A stretch of DNA of 64,000 nt from positions 2,915,001 through 2,979,000 of the forward strand of contig CAJHZI010000547.1 in the NCBI GenBank assembly GCA_905160935.1, in the 5' to 3' direction. Source of the DNA: Enchytraeus crypticus. Its lineage: Eukaryota; Annelida; Clitellata; Enchytraeida; Enchytraeidae. A program made the position numbers and the translations under genes. Below the pieces are notes generated by a model. That model saw only the letters and a program-made list of their open reading frames with translations, searched no databases and was not told the DNA's origin. This document shows positions 12,400-41,939 of this stretch, piece by piece. The stretch's first letter is position 1. Each line of letters starts with the position of its first letter.

Positions 12400-14840
12400 A
12401 CGTTTAATTTCGTTTAACGTTTAATGCTAATGCTGGAATTTATAGGAACTATATTTAAGTTTCTTATAATTCATTTTTGATTGTTCTGCGATCTTATGTG
12501 TATGTGTGTATGTGTGTGTATATGCATGTATGTATAAGTGATGCATCTTTTCCTGTCTATTTTGACGAATAAAGAAATGAATATTAACCGGACGGTTTTA
12601 GGTGTGCGTGATATTTGTACTACTAAAGTAGACTACAAACCCTTTGGCTGAAACTTTAACGTTATTTAGAGTTCAGTTCATTCAGTAAAAATAATTTTAA
12701 TTTTATTTACCAAGTCTCAGAAGCTAATAGAATACAGTTATGTAGTAGAATGCATGTAAATCATGCGGGGTCCTATGATCTACAGTTTTGTAGCGCTTTT
12801 GACATACTTCGTAGATAGGCATAGGCCTGTTATAAAAGCATAAAAGTTGAAACGACCACGTACTTGGACTGCCATTGTCATAATGACAAAATCGGGATTA
12901 ATTGAAAAGGTTTTTGTTTAAATTGCAAAGGTTCAGGCTTGGTGACCAAATTCACTGCTCAAACTATAAAACTACACGTATATAAACTATACCTGTTTTT
13001 AACTATAGATAGGGAATAAATAGCTAGAAATGTTTCGGCCGCCGAAATCTATATACTTTAATTAAATCAAAATAGAATTCTATAAGATAGGTCAACTTTG
13101 GGAGTCATAGAAATATACTTTATAACTTAACGATTATCGGTGTGATTATGCTAAATTCCTTGAGTCCATTAAAAATTAGTAACAACAGCTCATAGTCTCT
13201 ATTAATTAAGAAATAGTTACTCGAGGAGGGGGCAAATATGGAAGTTCTTACGGGTGGGGGAATATAAGAAAATTTAAAAAATGGCCCACAAGTTCTTAAA
13301 AAGATATAAAGGGTCTTGAAGTCTCCAGCTTATACCTCATTTTTATTAGTTTTAATAATTTTTCCTTCAAAAACAATACGATGACCTTGTTTGCTTGGGC
13401 GGACGTCCTTTTAAATGTTCATTATTGAGCAACTGTACCAAATAACTATGCCACTGTGAAAGCAAATCACGCTAACTGGGAGACCAAATCTCTGACTGAT
13501 GGAGGAATGTGACATATTCCCAGCTAACATATTGGAAACTCTATGCAACTGCTATTGGACAGTCGACGGCTTACGAAAGACTAAAATTATTATTAGATAC
13601 ATTTTACATGTATTTGCCTTAACTAATATTAAAGCTTCATAAGGGGTTCTTCGTATTTTATGTCATCATAGTAGAGTAGACTGTAAATATAGTTAAATAA
13701 CGATATTTGAATTAACAATACAGTTCTATGAAGATTTAGCGTTAGGTTCCTCACCCGATGATGATGTCAGGGACGTCTCAAGATGAATATACAAATACAG
13801 CAGGTAGCTGCACCATGAAAACGTAGGCCTATTTGCAATTACATAGACCGAGAAGAATCAAAATCAAGAACAGTATGCCCAAGGTGATTGCAAAATATTA
13901 ATGATGATAAGTATAGGTGATAGTGACGGCATCAGTAACCTAGTACTGTAGTACATCAAAGATTAAATTCTTCAGTGTGTAAAATAATGAGTACTTTCGC
14001 ATTAAGCGCACACATCTGTGACTAAACATTTTGTTCGATATTTTTTACAATTTTGAGGTTGTCTTATTTTAAATAACAAATAATTATAATTATAATCCTT
14101 CACAAACAGTCTTTATTGGCATACATAATTCAATCAATTATGAATCAGTCAATGATATAGATTAATCAATCAGTGAGAATTAAAGGTCAGAATGCTCATA
14201 ATAAATTGCTCACCAGATTGTTTTCTCTACAATTAGGAAATTTCTTCAATTCACTCATCCTCACCCTTTCTCTCACTCAGGAGGTTCTCCGGCTGACAAA
14301 CATCACTCAAGTCTGTCGACCTGGATAGAACCAGGGTTGCTATAAGTGGATGAATCGTAATGTCGGAAGGATCGAGGGATTGCCGAAAGAAATCAAAATG
14401 TGATGACTTAAAATATGGACTTCATGCATGTGCGATGTATCAGCAGTTGTTCATTTGTTGCAAGGATATACAATCGTGTTTCACGCCTTTTTGCCCATCA
14501 TATGCAATTAATTGGTTAACTCGACAAAATGGAAAATCAGTCATCAAAGGAAGAAGATGGAAATTTGAACATGATGTTCGATTTGATCTCAATTTTCCAC
14601 ACGCTGAATGAAGTAACTAGATTTAAAATTGTGTGGAACTTCATCCGAGCTTCGTATTTGGAAAGATGTTATACTATGGGTATAAAAAACAATCATAAAA
14701 AATATTTTATTTATTTTGGAATACAGGTTTTTGACATTTCTATGGGTCTATATAATGACGCAATCTAAAAATCCAATTTGGATCAACAATCTTGCCCAAC
14801 AATTAAGCAAGTTACATTTCTTTCTTTTCCTCTCTCCACC
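12400..14840. other. intergenic, no gene seen
   Basis: This is upstream of the globin start codon. A short (TG)-rich run lies at 12495-12535. Open frames of 79-83 codons at 14360-14768 overlap each other and show no codon or domain signal that I recognise. Confidence 0.4.
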
Positions 14841-14849
14841 CCGTCTATC

Positions 14850-14908
14850 TTTTTCTCTCTCTCTCTTTCGTTCTCTCTCTCTCGCTCTCTCTCTCTCGCT
14901 CTCTCTCG

Positions 14909-14953
<45 letters not shown>
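14850..14953. repeat. (TC)n microsatellite
   Basis: A long tct/ctc run with occasional g and tt interruptions. No LINE tail was recognised beside it. Confidence 0.95.
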
Positions 14954-14957
<4 letters not shown>

Positions 14958-15249
14958 CTGATGATATCACTAAATTTAAAATAATTTAAAGTTATCATTT
15001 TAATGAAAATTATTTAATTAATTATCTTCTTCCATAAAAGCTCTAAATAGAAAAAATTGAAACTTATATATGCAAAAAGCGCTTTAGATCTAAGTCGATT
15101 TTAATACTATTCAGAATTTCGCTCAGATCTACATATACCCATAAGTGTTGAGATCTAAACTAGACTACGTAGGCCTACAGATTGCTGCCGTATACCTTTA
15201 CGTAGACCATAGTTCAGAAATCTTATTGGAGGATCAAGCTTCTCATTAG

Positions 15250-15335
15250 AGAGCAGGCCTTGACGTCCCTGACATTGCTGTACGGCAAAGAACCGGACGT
15301 TAAATTCTTATTGATTGATTGATTGATATATCAAA
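15250..15335 (+). mobile_element. SINE-E copy
   Basis: It reads ttgacgtccctgacattgct, gtacggcaaagaaccggacg, ttaaattcttattgatt and (ttga)n. Confidence 0.8.
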
Positions 15336-15549
15336 AGAGAATTTTTGTCATGCAAAAGTACATAATACAAACTAAACAAAGTTCATATAGAGGGCCTACA
15401 TATACATATAGAATTATATAATATGTCGTGCAATATGCCAATAGCTAGCATTGCAGCATATGTAATATTTTTCAAGTCTTCATTTATGAATTATCGGAAT
15501 CAAATGTTATATTCTTCGAATATAGGACAGACAGAAAAAGTTGCAAAGC

Positions 15550-15690
15550 CAATGTTAACGCGACTAACGTCAGTTTCATCTCTCGAAAGCGATATCAGTG
15601 AGGGACGAGCCAGTGCATGGATTTGAACCCGCACATATCGATTAGCGGTCGGATATCTTAGTTAACGATATCGCCACTGGCTCCAGCTAG
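15550..15690 (-). mobile_element. SINE-C copy
   Basis: Reverse orientation: ctaacgtcagtttcatctct, cgaaagcgatatcagtgagg, the B-box side atttgaacccgcac, then cggtcggatatctta and gccactggctcc. It is probably tRNA-derived. Confidence 0.8.
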
Positions 15691-16019
15691 CCAGACATAC
15701 AGACAGCAATGTATAGAACTATGCAAACCTTAATGAACATGTACATGCATACTAATATTAATTACATTACTGTTTATAAGCTTAGAGATTACAATTAAAT
15801 GATAATCTGTATTAATATTCAGTCAGAGAGTAGTTAATATATGGATCTAATTAAGTTGCCTTAGTATAGGCAGTAGAAGCCGAGTCAGTGAATGCTTTCA
15901 TGAATATGTTAGACTATTAGTATTCTAGGGCCTACTGCAAAAAAGAGATACGCTAATTATTGTGAGTCTCGAAAATGTTTTTGTTTCGTGTAGGTGTGCA
16001 GACATTCATGTACAGAATG

Positions 16020-16330
16020 TATTGAATGTCTCAATAGCGCAATGGTTAGAGGTGTGGATAACGTCATGAATGACAGACCCTGAGGTGAATTGAACCTCGT
16101 GGTTTCGAATCTCAGCCGCGCTGATCTGAGAGTAAAATCTCGGACATTCAATGTACTGGCTACACGGAAAATGGACTAAATTGCCTAGCGGATTTAGCAT
16201 GTGATATTAAAAGCGATAGGTATCAACATAGTTAATCATTTCACTATAATGTGTGTAATAACGGATTTAACCTGTGATATTAAAAGTGATACATATCAAC
16301 GTAGTTGATCATTTCACTATACAGTAAAGT
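16020..16330 (+). mobile_element. SINE-B copy with duplicated tail
   Basis: The head has an A-box-like tagcgcaatggttagag and a B-box-like ggtttcgaatctc. The body runs through ctgatctgagagtaaaatct and gtgatattaaaag to atcatttcactata. The last 70 bp or so occur twice in tandem (about 16185-16255 and 16260-16325). Confidence 0.85.
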
Positions 16331-17308
16331 GTGTTATTATTATTATTACAGTAGGCCTTGTATATGTGTTTGTGTTTGCATGTGTGTATATATGTGTATG
16401 CATAAGTGTGTGTATGTTTGTTTGTGCAAGTATGTTGACTTCCGTAGTCGTATGTGTGTGCATTCTTGTTTACATGTAGGTAGGTGGGTGTATGTGCTTG
16501 TAAATGTAGGCCTACTTATATACACGCAGATTGTTGAATGTAATATTATTCATTTCTTTATTCGTCAAAAACAGACAGGATCAAGATGCATCGCATATAA
16601 ATATATACACACACATAAACATAGGATCATAAAACAATCAAAACGAATAGTAAGAAACTTAACTGGAATTTCGACTAATTTCAGCACTAGCATTAATCGC
16701 TTCGCGAATTAAATACCCGATTCTACCAAAAGACACTCTATTGTCTAGAGCCATCGAACAATTTATAGGCAATCTAAAACAATGACACATTTTATCTAGA
16801 CTTCTTAGCATATATATAGTTACGAAGTGCTTTAAAATTATATTTATATTGAGTCTATTTAGGCTACTTCTAAAGAAATTAAACATAAGTTTAACTCTAA
16901 TATACGCAGAATATCTGAATACATTGTGTAATAGCGACAGGTAAGGTCCTGACATTTTTGTTAGGTGAGGTATGAAATTACAACTAGATTGGTGTTACAA
17001 GTTTTTTCAGTACCGTGGAAATATTCTGGATTTCCTGATCAGTTATGTTAAGATTTGAGAAAATGTAGAGAAAGTTAACGAAATAAGAAGAAAGAATGTG
17101 CCGAAACTCACTGGTTTTCCCCGGTATGAAAGTTTATTTATTAGTTTTATAAATAATAAATACCAGAAATTAATCAATAAATTAAGGTCAATAATTCGTT
17201 CTTTAATTAATAGGGAATATACCAGAGATATGAAAATAAATAAATATAAAACAGAAAAGTTAACAATAGGCCTAAGTATTAATAATGACGATCAAAAATA
17301 GAATAAGT

Positions 17309-17632
17309 AACATATTTACAGTAATGACATAATAAATATAAACTTAAATTAACTAATAGAAAATTAAATGTAAAATAAAGAAAAAAAAATTTAATACATA
17401 TATAAAATCTGTCTTGTTATATATCAGCGAAATATCGGTAATAACAAAAACCAATGGAAAATATATTTACAGTATTTTTAACATATTTACAGTAATGACA
17501 TAATAAATATAAACTTAAATTAACTAATAGAAAATTAAATGTAAAATTGAGAAAAAAAAATTTAATACATATATAAAATCTGTCTTGTTATATATCAGCG
17601 AAATATCGGTAATAACAAAAACCAATGGAAAA
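17309..17632. repeat. tandem duplication, 171-bp period
   Basis: 17309-17461 recurs at 17480-17632 with only a few changes, near the run of nine a's (ataaag against attgag). The 18 bp between the copies is unrelated. Near identity implies a recent event. Confidence 0.93.
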
Positions 17633-18534
17633 CGATATGGACGTATTTCGTAGAAAACAACATTTAAAATCTGTTAAACATACGTTATCCACAAATAATA
17701 TTATTATAGACAATTGATTAAGTTTATGAAAGTACAAAGGAAATTCGTTTGAGTGAAATCTTAAAAATATTTTAAAAGTTGAATTGGACATGTTAAGACT
17801 ACATGAAAATACTCAAATATGAAAAGTGGTTACATATCAACAAATAAATTAAAGATTAATTTAGCAATTAAACTTAACATAATTAGACTTATTATTCTAT
17901 ATCAAATTCAATCTTGCGGATAGTGATATGTATGACTGTGTGATGGATCGAGATCAGTGGAGGAAGAGTGTTTACTCCAGTATCCACCAAGTGGTGCAAA
18001 TGATGCCAAATGATGCTAGAAAAGAATAAATATGTTGTTTAATATAAAAGTAATAAAAATAATACAATAACCGTGATGTAAAATATAAACAAATTAAATT
18101 GTAGAAATTTTTGATACCCACCTTGATATAAAAAATTTCCTCATTTGAACTCTCTTAGTCGTTTGGATTTTAAATAATAAAAACCTTAGTCATTTAGTTT
18201 ATAGTTGTGTCTGAATAGCTCAGTGTAATAGATCAATATCATAATTTGATCTCATAGCAGCTCTCAAAGAATTGGAACCCGCAGTAGTCAGTAACACTTA
18301 CAAGTTACATAACCTAATAGTAGTACTTTAGGGTAAGGAATTCTAGCTGATTCTTCTGCAGGCAGAATAAAATTCGAGGGAACAGCCATGTTCAGGATGA
18401 TTACTTTAATGGGCATGTACTGCCTTTTCTTGTCTGGTGAGAGAAAAATATAAAGCGAGAACAATGTCAATGAGATATGTAGTTATCAAATGTTATAGAA
18501 CTTTATCAAATTAAGAATGATATTTCTATTTTTT

Positions 18535-18600
18535 CCCATTGGCTTGGCTTTGTCTTCATAGTGCTTAAGTTTTATGGATGGCAGTAGCACTCTAAAAATG
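18535..18600 (+). mobile_element. SINE-G tail fragment
   Basis: It reads ttgtcttcatagtgcttaag, then atggatggcagtagcactct. This resembles the SINE-G tail but is diverged. Confidence 0.5.
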
Positions 18601-18797
18601 TCAAAGACAGTTTTACATGCCATCTCAGTGTTTTCTTTTAAATTCCATATACATTTTTATAACAGGTAGTATTTTTAACTGAAGCATGAATCAGTATTTT
18701 CATATACTGAGATAATATAAATGAGCACGAAAACCAACTGGCGTTAATTTTGTTTTAATATTTCTCTATTATATTTTTAGTTACTGTCACTTAGAAA

Positions 18798-34873
<16,076 letters not shown>

Positions 34874-35589
34874 AGTTATTAGCATTAACCATAGAGCGTT
34901 AGCAATATTTTCATGAACCTTAGAATGTGTGTTGTAATATCTTTGGATTTTGAGTTTAGAGCAAAAGCATATTCTTGTTTTAAATTTGTCACTTTCCAAA
35001 TAAGATTTTAAATGCTGACTTGCCTTTTAAATTGAATATGTTTTTCTAAATTCAAATGCTTATTAATTAAGAATTTTAGCAATTTCAACTATATGGCCTC
35101 AATCAATTTTGTTCTTATGATCTGAAATTTAAATTTTCTGATTAGTTTGACATATTAATAATAATCAAACAGTGTATGCTTAGTCTGCGTCAGAATTATT
35201 TATTTTGAAAAGAAATATAATAATTTGTTTAAAAGAAATATAATAGAAGAAATATAATAATTTGTTCTATTTCTTTTCATTCAAATTTTGAATATTCAGA
35301 TATGCTGTCAATTGGGAGCGAATAGATGAGATTTTGCTATATATATCAACCTATAATATTCTGCAATAATAGTGAAGTAACTAACATTTTTATATCTTTA
35401 GCCGCTGCTATAGAGTCTATTCCCAAATATTTTATAAATCTTAATTTTTTATGTTTTTCGGGAAACTGACGAATGTATGACTAAAATCTGCATGAAATAT
35501 TCAGAACAATTTGTAATTGTATTCAATTTCAATTTTTTACTTTCATTCGACTCTAGGCGCCAAGTTTGCTCCCATCTCTAAAGTTGGAA

Positions 35590-35998
35590 AATAAATGCTG
35601 CAAGATTTCGTACGATTAATGTGATGTTTAGTTTAGTTGTAATGGATATTTATTATAAATTGAGTATCCAATTGAAAAATGCCCAGACTTACTAGTGTCT
35701 ACTTTTGGAACATCTATGGTGTAATTTCCTGCTATATTTTTCGATTGTGTTTTGATGATTAATAAAATTAGTATGTATTTTTATTACTTTTAAGAAAATT
35801 TAAGTTATTAAATTAAATGTCAATAATTTCTGCACTCAAATTTGAGAAAATTGAAGTTATGTTTATCAAGTGACTAACCAAAGAAAATAAAAAGTTATAT
35901 CTTTTAAATTGTACAGTATTTCCTGTGTAAGTTGCACAATTGCTTAATTACTTAAACGCGTAATTTGCTTCAGTGTGGTCTCTTTCACATCCAATAAA
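35590..35998 (+). promoter_or_regulatory. candidate copine poly(A) signals
   Basis: AATAAA occurs at 35590-35595, 35761-35766 and 35993-35998, between 720 and 1120 nt past the stop codon. No GT-rich element singles one out. Confidence 0.4.
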
Positions 35999-36964
35999 TA
36001 CGCAGTATAGTTTGCTTTATATTTAAATTATAATCTATGAAATATATGTATAAATAATTTATAAATTATTTGATGCTGTTAATGGAATACAAAACTCTAT
36101 TACAATTTCATCATGTACACATTGTACAGTATGTAATGTTGCTGGAATATTTTGTTTAAGAATATTTTGTAATTTTATGCCTGATATGGCTGCATATTAG
36201 CTGGTGATTTTTATTTAATTGTTTAGTTTCTAGCGGCTTTAAACCAGATTTCGTGACTGTTGATATCTAATGGAAACCAACTTTAATAATAATAATTTAA
36301 CAATAAGTTGATTTATACAAGCGCCGCTTTATACAAAATTTAATAGTAGCGCTAACATAGTCAATTATAAGCTCGATCGAATAAAACTGTCTTAAGCTTC
36401 CTCTGAAAGCTCAGAAGAGATAGATCTGACTGTCTAGACTAGTTGACCGACTGTTCTAAGCAGTTTGCCCAGAAACCACAAATCCAATGGTTCCCATCTT
36501 CGTTGTAGATCGTGGTATGTAAAGAATTCCGTCATCAGCAGATCTGAGTGCGTTACGACCTGACAGAGTAGAGACAGGTACGCAGGCGTCAATTAAATAT
36601 TTGGAAGCCTGATGATGTAGGCTTTTGTATTCAATGAGCGTAAGTTTATATTGTATTCATTGAGGTATAGGAAACTAATGTAGTTGACGTAAGACCCGTA
36701 GTGATATACTCTACTCTCCTGCTGATAACATTGTATATTTTTATTGTGTCTTATTTTTCTATTTTTAGTAAAGTACTTAGCTAGGCTCTGTGCTTATCTT
36801 AGAATTCTTAGCATATTATGTTAACTTTTTGTGATTTCCTGTGTAACTAATATTTTCATTGTTATAGGTCTATGCTGATATAGCCACCTTACAATTGTAG
36901 ATTACTATGGATTTTAACAAGTGCTAAAGTTATATTACTCTATACATGTATAATTATATTATAG

Positions 36965-37060
36965 GAGTGTCATGAGGGACGTCCCTGATATCATTCTTGT
37001 ATGAAGAAATGGACGTTAAACTTTTAATGTTATTAAATTATTATTGTTATCATTAGCTGG
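36965..37060 (+). mobile_element. SINE-D tail copy
   Basis: It reads catgagggacgtccctgata, tcattcttgtatgaag and gacgttaaacttttaatg, followed by a tta/att run. Confidence 0.65.
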
Positions 37061-37147
37061 CTGCTGTTGTTGTATTACTCTACATATATAATTATAGGAA
37101 TGATACTGGACCGTGTGCTCATATTAATATTTTATTTTTTGGCTTGT

Positions 37148-37213
37148 AATCTACATTCTAGTGTGTATTAAATAATCTACTTAGATTATTTAATACCCAC
37201 TAGAATGTAGATT
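37148..37213. repeat. inverted repeat, 31-bp arms, 4-nt loop
   Basis: Arms 37148-37178 and 37183-37213 pair with a single mismatch around the loop actt. The sequence is not part of a repeat family seen elsewhere in the window. Confidence 0.95.
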
Positions 37214-37465
37214 CATTCTTATAAGAATATAATTATATATAATAGTAAGAATAATTTTAAAATGATTTAACGTTCGTTTCCTCATATATGGATTATAATA
37301 GGAACTGATATATAATGCTTAATTCAAAACTATTGAGTGATGGATACCAGCTAAAAAACCATTTAGCCATGGCTAGTGTAATGGATGTTAATCTAAGGAA
37401 ATTTTGTCATCTTTTTATGTAACAAAACATTAAGTTATATTTTGAGTTATAGTCTGCTAGGTAAC

Positions 37466-37850
37466 TTATACCCATCACTGCAGAAGACAAATGCTTAAAT
37501 ACAAGCAAAAGTTTCAACTTCAGACTAACTTGTTTGAGGTCTTTGTTTGTCTTTGCAATTTTTGGAATGCTATTCTGGATTATGGAATTTTGCACCGTTT
37601 TGGACTTTCTGTTATACCCATCACTGCAGAAGACAAATGCTTAAATGCAAGCAAAAGTTTCAACTTCAGACTAATTTGTTTGAGGTCTTTGTTTGTCTTT
37701 GCAATTTTTGGAATGCTATTCTGGATTATGGAATTTTGCACCGTTTTGGACTTTCTGTTTGCTAACCGGCGTAGATTTTTGTCAATAATGCTCGGTGTTG
37801 TCATGGACGACAGTAGCACTATAATCGTTGTTGTTATTATTATTATTATG
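37466..37850 (+). mobile_element. SINE-G copy with internal 147-bp tandem duplication
   Basis: 'cccatcactgcagaagacaa' through 'ttgcaccgttttggactttc' occurs twice in direct succession (about 37468-37614 and 37615-37761). The usual SINE-G end follows: tgctcggtgttgtcatggac, gacagtagcactataatcg and (gtt)n(att)n. The copies differ at only a few bases. Overlapping open frames of up to 121 codons are by-products. Confidence 0.85.
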
Positions 37851-38682
37851 TATTGAATTGAGTGTGTATTAAATAAGATATGTATTGCATGAAGTTTTTT
37901 ATTGAAAGGGGGATATGGTATGATCGAGTTCTTTGTAAAATTAAGTGTGCAGAAATGTATTAAAAGTATACAATTAATTAATAGCCGATAATTAACACTA
38001 ATTAATGGTTTAAAATTATTGGAATTAAAGCCTTGTGTGCTAGATAAGAGGTATTAAATGAATTCTTTATTAAACACTAAAATTGAATGAGCATTTGACA
38101 ATATTCTTGCAAAATGTTGTGTGAAGCTAATTGCAATCAGTAAAATCCAATTTATTTCAGTCACTTTCTGCATTTGATTTTCAACTGATTTCTAGATGCA
38201 TATGTTTATATTAGTTTATATGTTGAGAAATAGTATTTTACTTGTTTAACGGCTAATAAAATTTATATATTTGAATTGCTGCTTTCTCAATTTTGATTGC
38301 TAGCTGTAAAATAGTCGCTGTCAATTGATAACTTGTGCGTCTGTATAACTGCAATTATATATTTATAGTAGTGTAAACCTTGGAAAGTAGATCCTCTAAA
38401 GCATTGGTAGTAATTTGTGATTGCTTCAGTATATGATCTAATTGTGCTTATTACTTGTTTGAAACTCAAAGATTTTCCTTTAACATCTTTTGATTGAAAT
38501 TCTGAAATTTCAAACAATCAGAACTTTTGACAAGTTAAAATTTGTTAACTATTATTCTGATAATATTTTGAAAAATACTAAAAACTGCCTAACTGTTTAA
38601 ACATGTAGTATTAAAGGAGATAGTCATCATCATCATCACTAGTGGTCATTTGACTATAATTTTGTCAAATTAATTACTGAAT

Positions 38683-38825
38683 GTCTTAATAGCGTAGGGG
38701 TAATGTCATGAAGTTTTAAATGACAGATCCTGCGATGAATTGAACCCTCGTGGGTTCGAATCCCAGCCGCGTTGATCTGAGAGTAAATTCTCGGACATTC
38801 ACTGGACTGGTTACACGGAAAAAAG
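38683..38825 (+). mobile_element. SINE-B copy, tRNA-like head
   Basis: The best head of the family here: A-box-like aatagcgtaggggtaa near 38688 and a perfect B-box tgggttcgaatccc at 38751-38764, consistent with RNA polymerase III transcription of the source. The body runs to 'ggactggttacacggaaaa' and the tail is missing. Confidence 0.88.
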
Positions 38826-39351
38826 TGCAACAGATAAACTACCATTGCAAGGAAAAAAGCTATAAAGCTATATGTAACCAAAGTCCATTTCCGGTCTACA
38901 AGACTATCGGGAACAAGTAGCCTCCTGCCTGTTAGTGTGCTACCAGCTTGGCCATCCAACCGGCACAGTTTACTGAAGCATCGTATTTAGTAGCAATGAT
39001 GATTTGAAATTCGCTGAATACCTTCAAAATGTCGAAATTAACGAGAAAATTCAGATAACCCTCCACTACTAAACTTTTATTATATATAAATGTATATTTA
39101 GTTATAACAATATTTCAATGTTACCTGTTAAATCATTTTTGTGAAATTTGATAACATTTTCGCTTTATGTTTATAAGCAAGAAAGTAATTAGTAGAGTTT
39201 TAGTGACTGGAGATTAATGCTTTGGTTGTATAACTCTAATGTTTTATAGCAGAATTACGGTCTGTTACCGCTTATAATATCCTTGTATAGGCCTATGTGT
39301 CTACATATCAACAGATATTGAAATAAAACAAATATTGATATCTAAACAGGT

Positions 39352-39590
39352 GTAAACACGCATTATCGTGAAATGATTAATCATATTGATATCTATCACT
39401 TTTAATACCACATGTTAAACCGTTAGGCAATTGAGACCATTTTCAGTATAACCAGTCCTGTGAATGTCTGAGATTTTACCCTCAGATTAGCATGACTGGG
39501 AATCGAACCCACGAGGGTTCAATTCACCTCAGGATCTGTCATTTAAAACTTCATGACGTTACCCCTACGCTATTAAGATAATCAGGCCTA
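39352..39590 (-). mobile_element. SINE-B copy, full length
   Basis: It runs from aaacacgcattatcgtgaaa (tail) through gggaatcgaacccacg (B box in reverse) to gttacccctacgctatt (A-box side). Opposite in orientation to the copy 530 bp to its left. Confidence 0.9.
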
Positions 39591-39599
39591 TAACAATTT

Positions 39600-40600
39600 G
39601 TCTCCCTGTATTTACAGGTCTCTTAGTAGTTAACATTGACCCCTAGCAGGGGAACGCACCTTAGAGGCTCAGAATATTTGAGATCTAGGGGACCGTAGCC
39701 CCCCGGCGTTCCGCCATCTCTAACCCCGGGCTATTAACCCTCCTCGTTACCTCACTTACCTTGGACTTACCTGCATGTATTTAAATTTTAAGCAAAAATA
39801 TTTTTTAATTTAGGTAGGCCTATGCTTGACGAGGAAATTATCGTTCATATATATATCGGCTTTAATTTCAAAATGTTACATAATAATTTTTTGTATTACT
39901 TTGTTAATAATTCGTCACTTGATGCATTGCTTGTATTTCTGGGGGCTTTGTGTATTGCGCTAGATCTGTCTACATTTAAACTATCTGTAACGCAGCTTGC
40001 TTGATGTCTTGATTCAGGTGTTGTTATCTTCTAGCAGTATTGTAGATGTTTGATTGCAAATTAAAATTGAGTAATTTACTTTACGCGTAAGCGTCGACTA
40101 CTTGTTCGATACTTCAACAGGGTAGCGTAGATAGGTGGAATGTATGCTAAAATTGGAAAAAATGATGAAGCGCTTAGAAGAAATTCCATCATTTAAAAAT
40201 AATTATTGAAAATAATTACGTCATGAGAATTGAAGCTCCATTTTGGCTATAGTTAGGCCTAAGTCGTACGATAAATTACAGATCGATCTGGGTTATAGTT
40301 GAGACTCCGAAATTGTCAATCAGACAAAACAGACACAATGCATTCATATAAAGTCTTAATAAGTCAAAAAAATGGTTCAGCAGTGAACAAATTCCAACCA
40401 ATAAAAAAACAATTTTAATTGTTACTTTACTATTGGTTTGAACAAAAAGCTTGTGGATTTATTTCAGCAGGAGATAACATCCTTAATTTCTTTAATTTCT
40501 TAATTTCCTTAAATTCTGTAGACTTTCCATGATATGTAACTTTGTGCATAGTGTAGAATAGCTACTGTATGATTATCCTATGCTGAGGCTATGCTGTATA
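39600..40600. other. intergenic, no gene seen
   Basis: There are three TAGGCCTA palindromes in and near this stretch (39815, 40254, 40980). No coding signal was found. Confidence 0.4.
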
Positions 40601-40614
40601 AATAGCAGGAAGAG

Positions 40615-40657
40615 CTATTATACGCTATGGACCTGCCAATAGGCAGTGCACTAAAAA
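40615..40657 (+). mobile_element. LINE 3' tail only
   Basis: It reads atacgctatggacctgccaa followed by taggcagtgcactaaaaaaa. Stem CTGCC/GGCAG, loop AATA. A very short 5'-truncated insertion. Confidence 0.8.
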
Positions 40658-41939
40658 AATAGTGTGAAATAGCTTTATTCCTATCATACTACATACAAAT
40701 CCAGACCAGACACATGGATGTCTGCGCTCGGGCACTGCATCCTTGGATGAGTAACCAGATGCTAAAGTTTTATGCGTTATAAAGCGCGATGCATTTCATT
40801 AATGAGCTGTTTTACTCTTCACTAACAGTTAACACTTAACGCGTTGCCTCGAGTGCAGCGTGTCTGGATATTTAATATAACTTTTTCAGTAGGAGCTTAA
40901 GAAAACCTTTCCGATCCTAACGAAGAAATAAATAATTGATTAAATTTAAACTTGGTGTATAATAGTTAGAATTAGGTTATAGGCCTACTTTCTGATAGCC
41001 TTAAGCTTTGATCTCTTTCTGGCATTTGCAAGCAGGACAAACTTTCAGTGAGAATTCAATTTCACTCTTTTAACTGATCTCTTCTATGCTATATGCAATT
41101 GATGCTTTCAAAGGGTATGTTTTGAGAATTATTACAACGATACAGTGAAATGGATGACTTTTATGAAATTCTACATGTACGACATCAAATCTCTTACCGT
41201 TGAGCGAGAACAAACAAGAAATGGGAGAGTGTGAAGCGAAATTCAAGAAGTCAAACTGTTGAACAGAACTTCATGAATTTATGCTCACAGCTGAAGTGTT
41301 CTGCCGTCGACGAGAATCATAGAAAGCTGACGAGTTTTATGCGTCGTCATAAAAACGTCTCGTATGTTACAATAACTTTCATCGACTCTTATTGTAAGAG
41401 AACACCTAAGCGCTCCGCTATACTAACCCTCGGTGTTGAATAATAATGACGATCTTGTCGACAGACATCTTTTATTGGCGCTGGTACTCCATCATTCGCC
41501 TGTATGTTTACTGATTTCACCAACCTTGTAAGCTTGTGTGAATAAACATTAGAAGAGTACGTAAAATCCGGCAAAAGCCTTTTCGATTATAGAAAATTTA
41601 TTTTAAAGGCCTTAAACTCTGGGACTGATCCAGATAAGACAAATTTATACGCGTTGAATGAACACATTTATATAAACGAAATTAAAACGAAAGAAATAAA
41701 TTTATATGCATTTTAGAATTTGATCGAAAAAGCTAGTTAACCAGCCAATTAAACAGGACCTTGACGGCTCAACGTTAGTGCCCTGATGCAACGGTAAATG
41801 TTTCGTATTGGACGTCATCGTCATTGACACTACGGCAAACTTTTACCTAAACAACTTCAGTCACTGCGGGCGGCGATACTGAACCAACCGTCTCTAACCA
41901 AATGGATAAATATCATGAGCAGTCCTTAGGGTATGAAAT

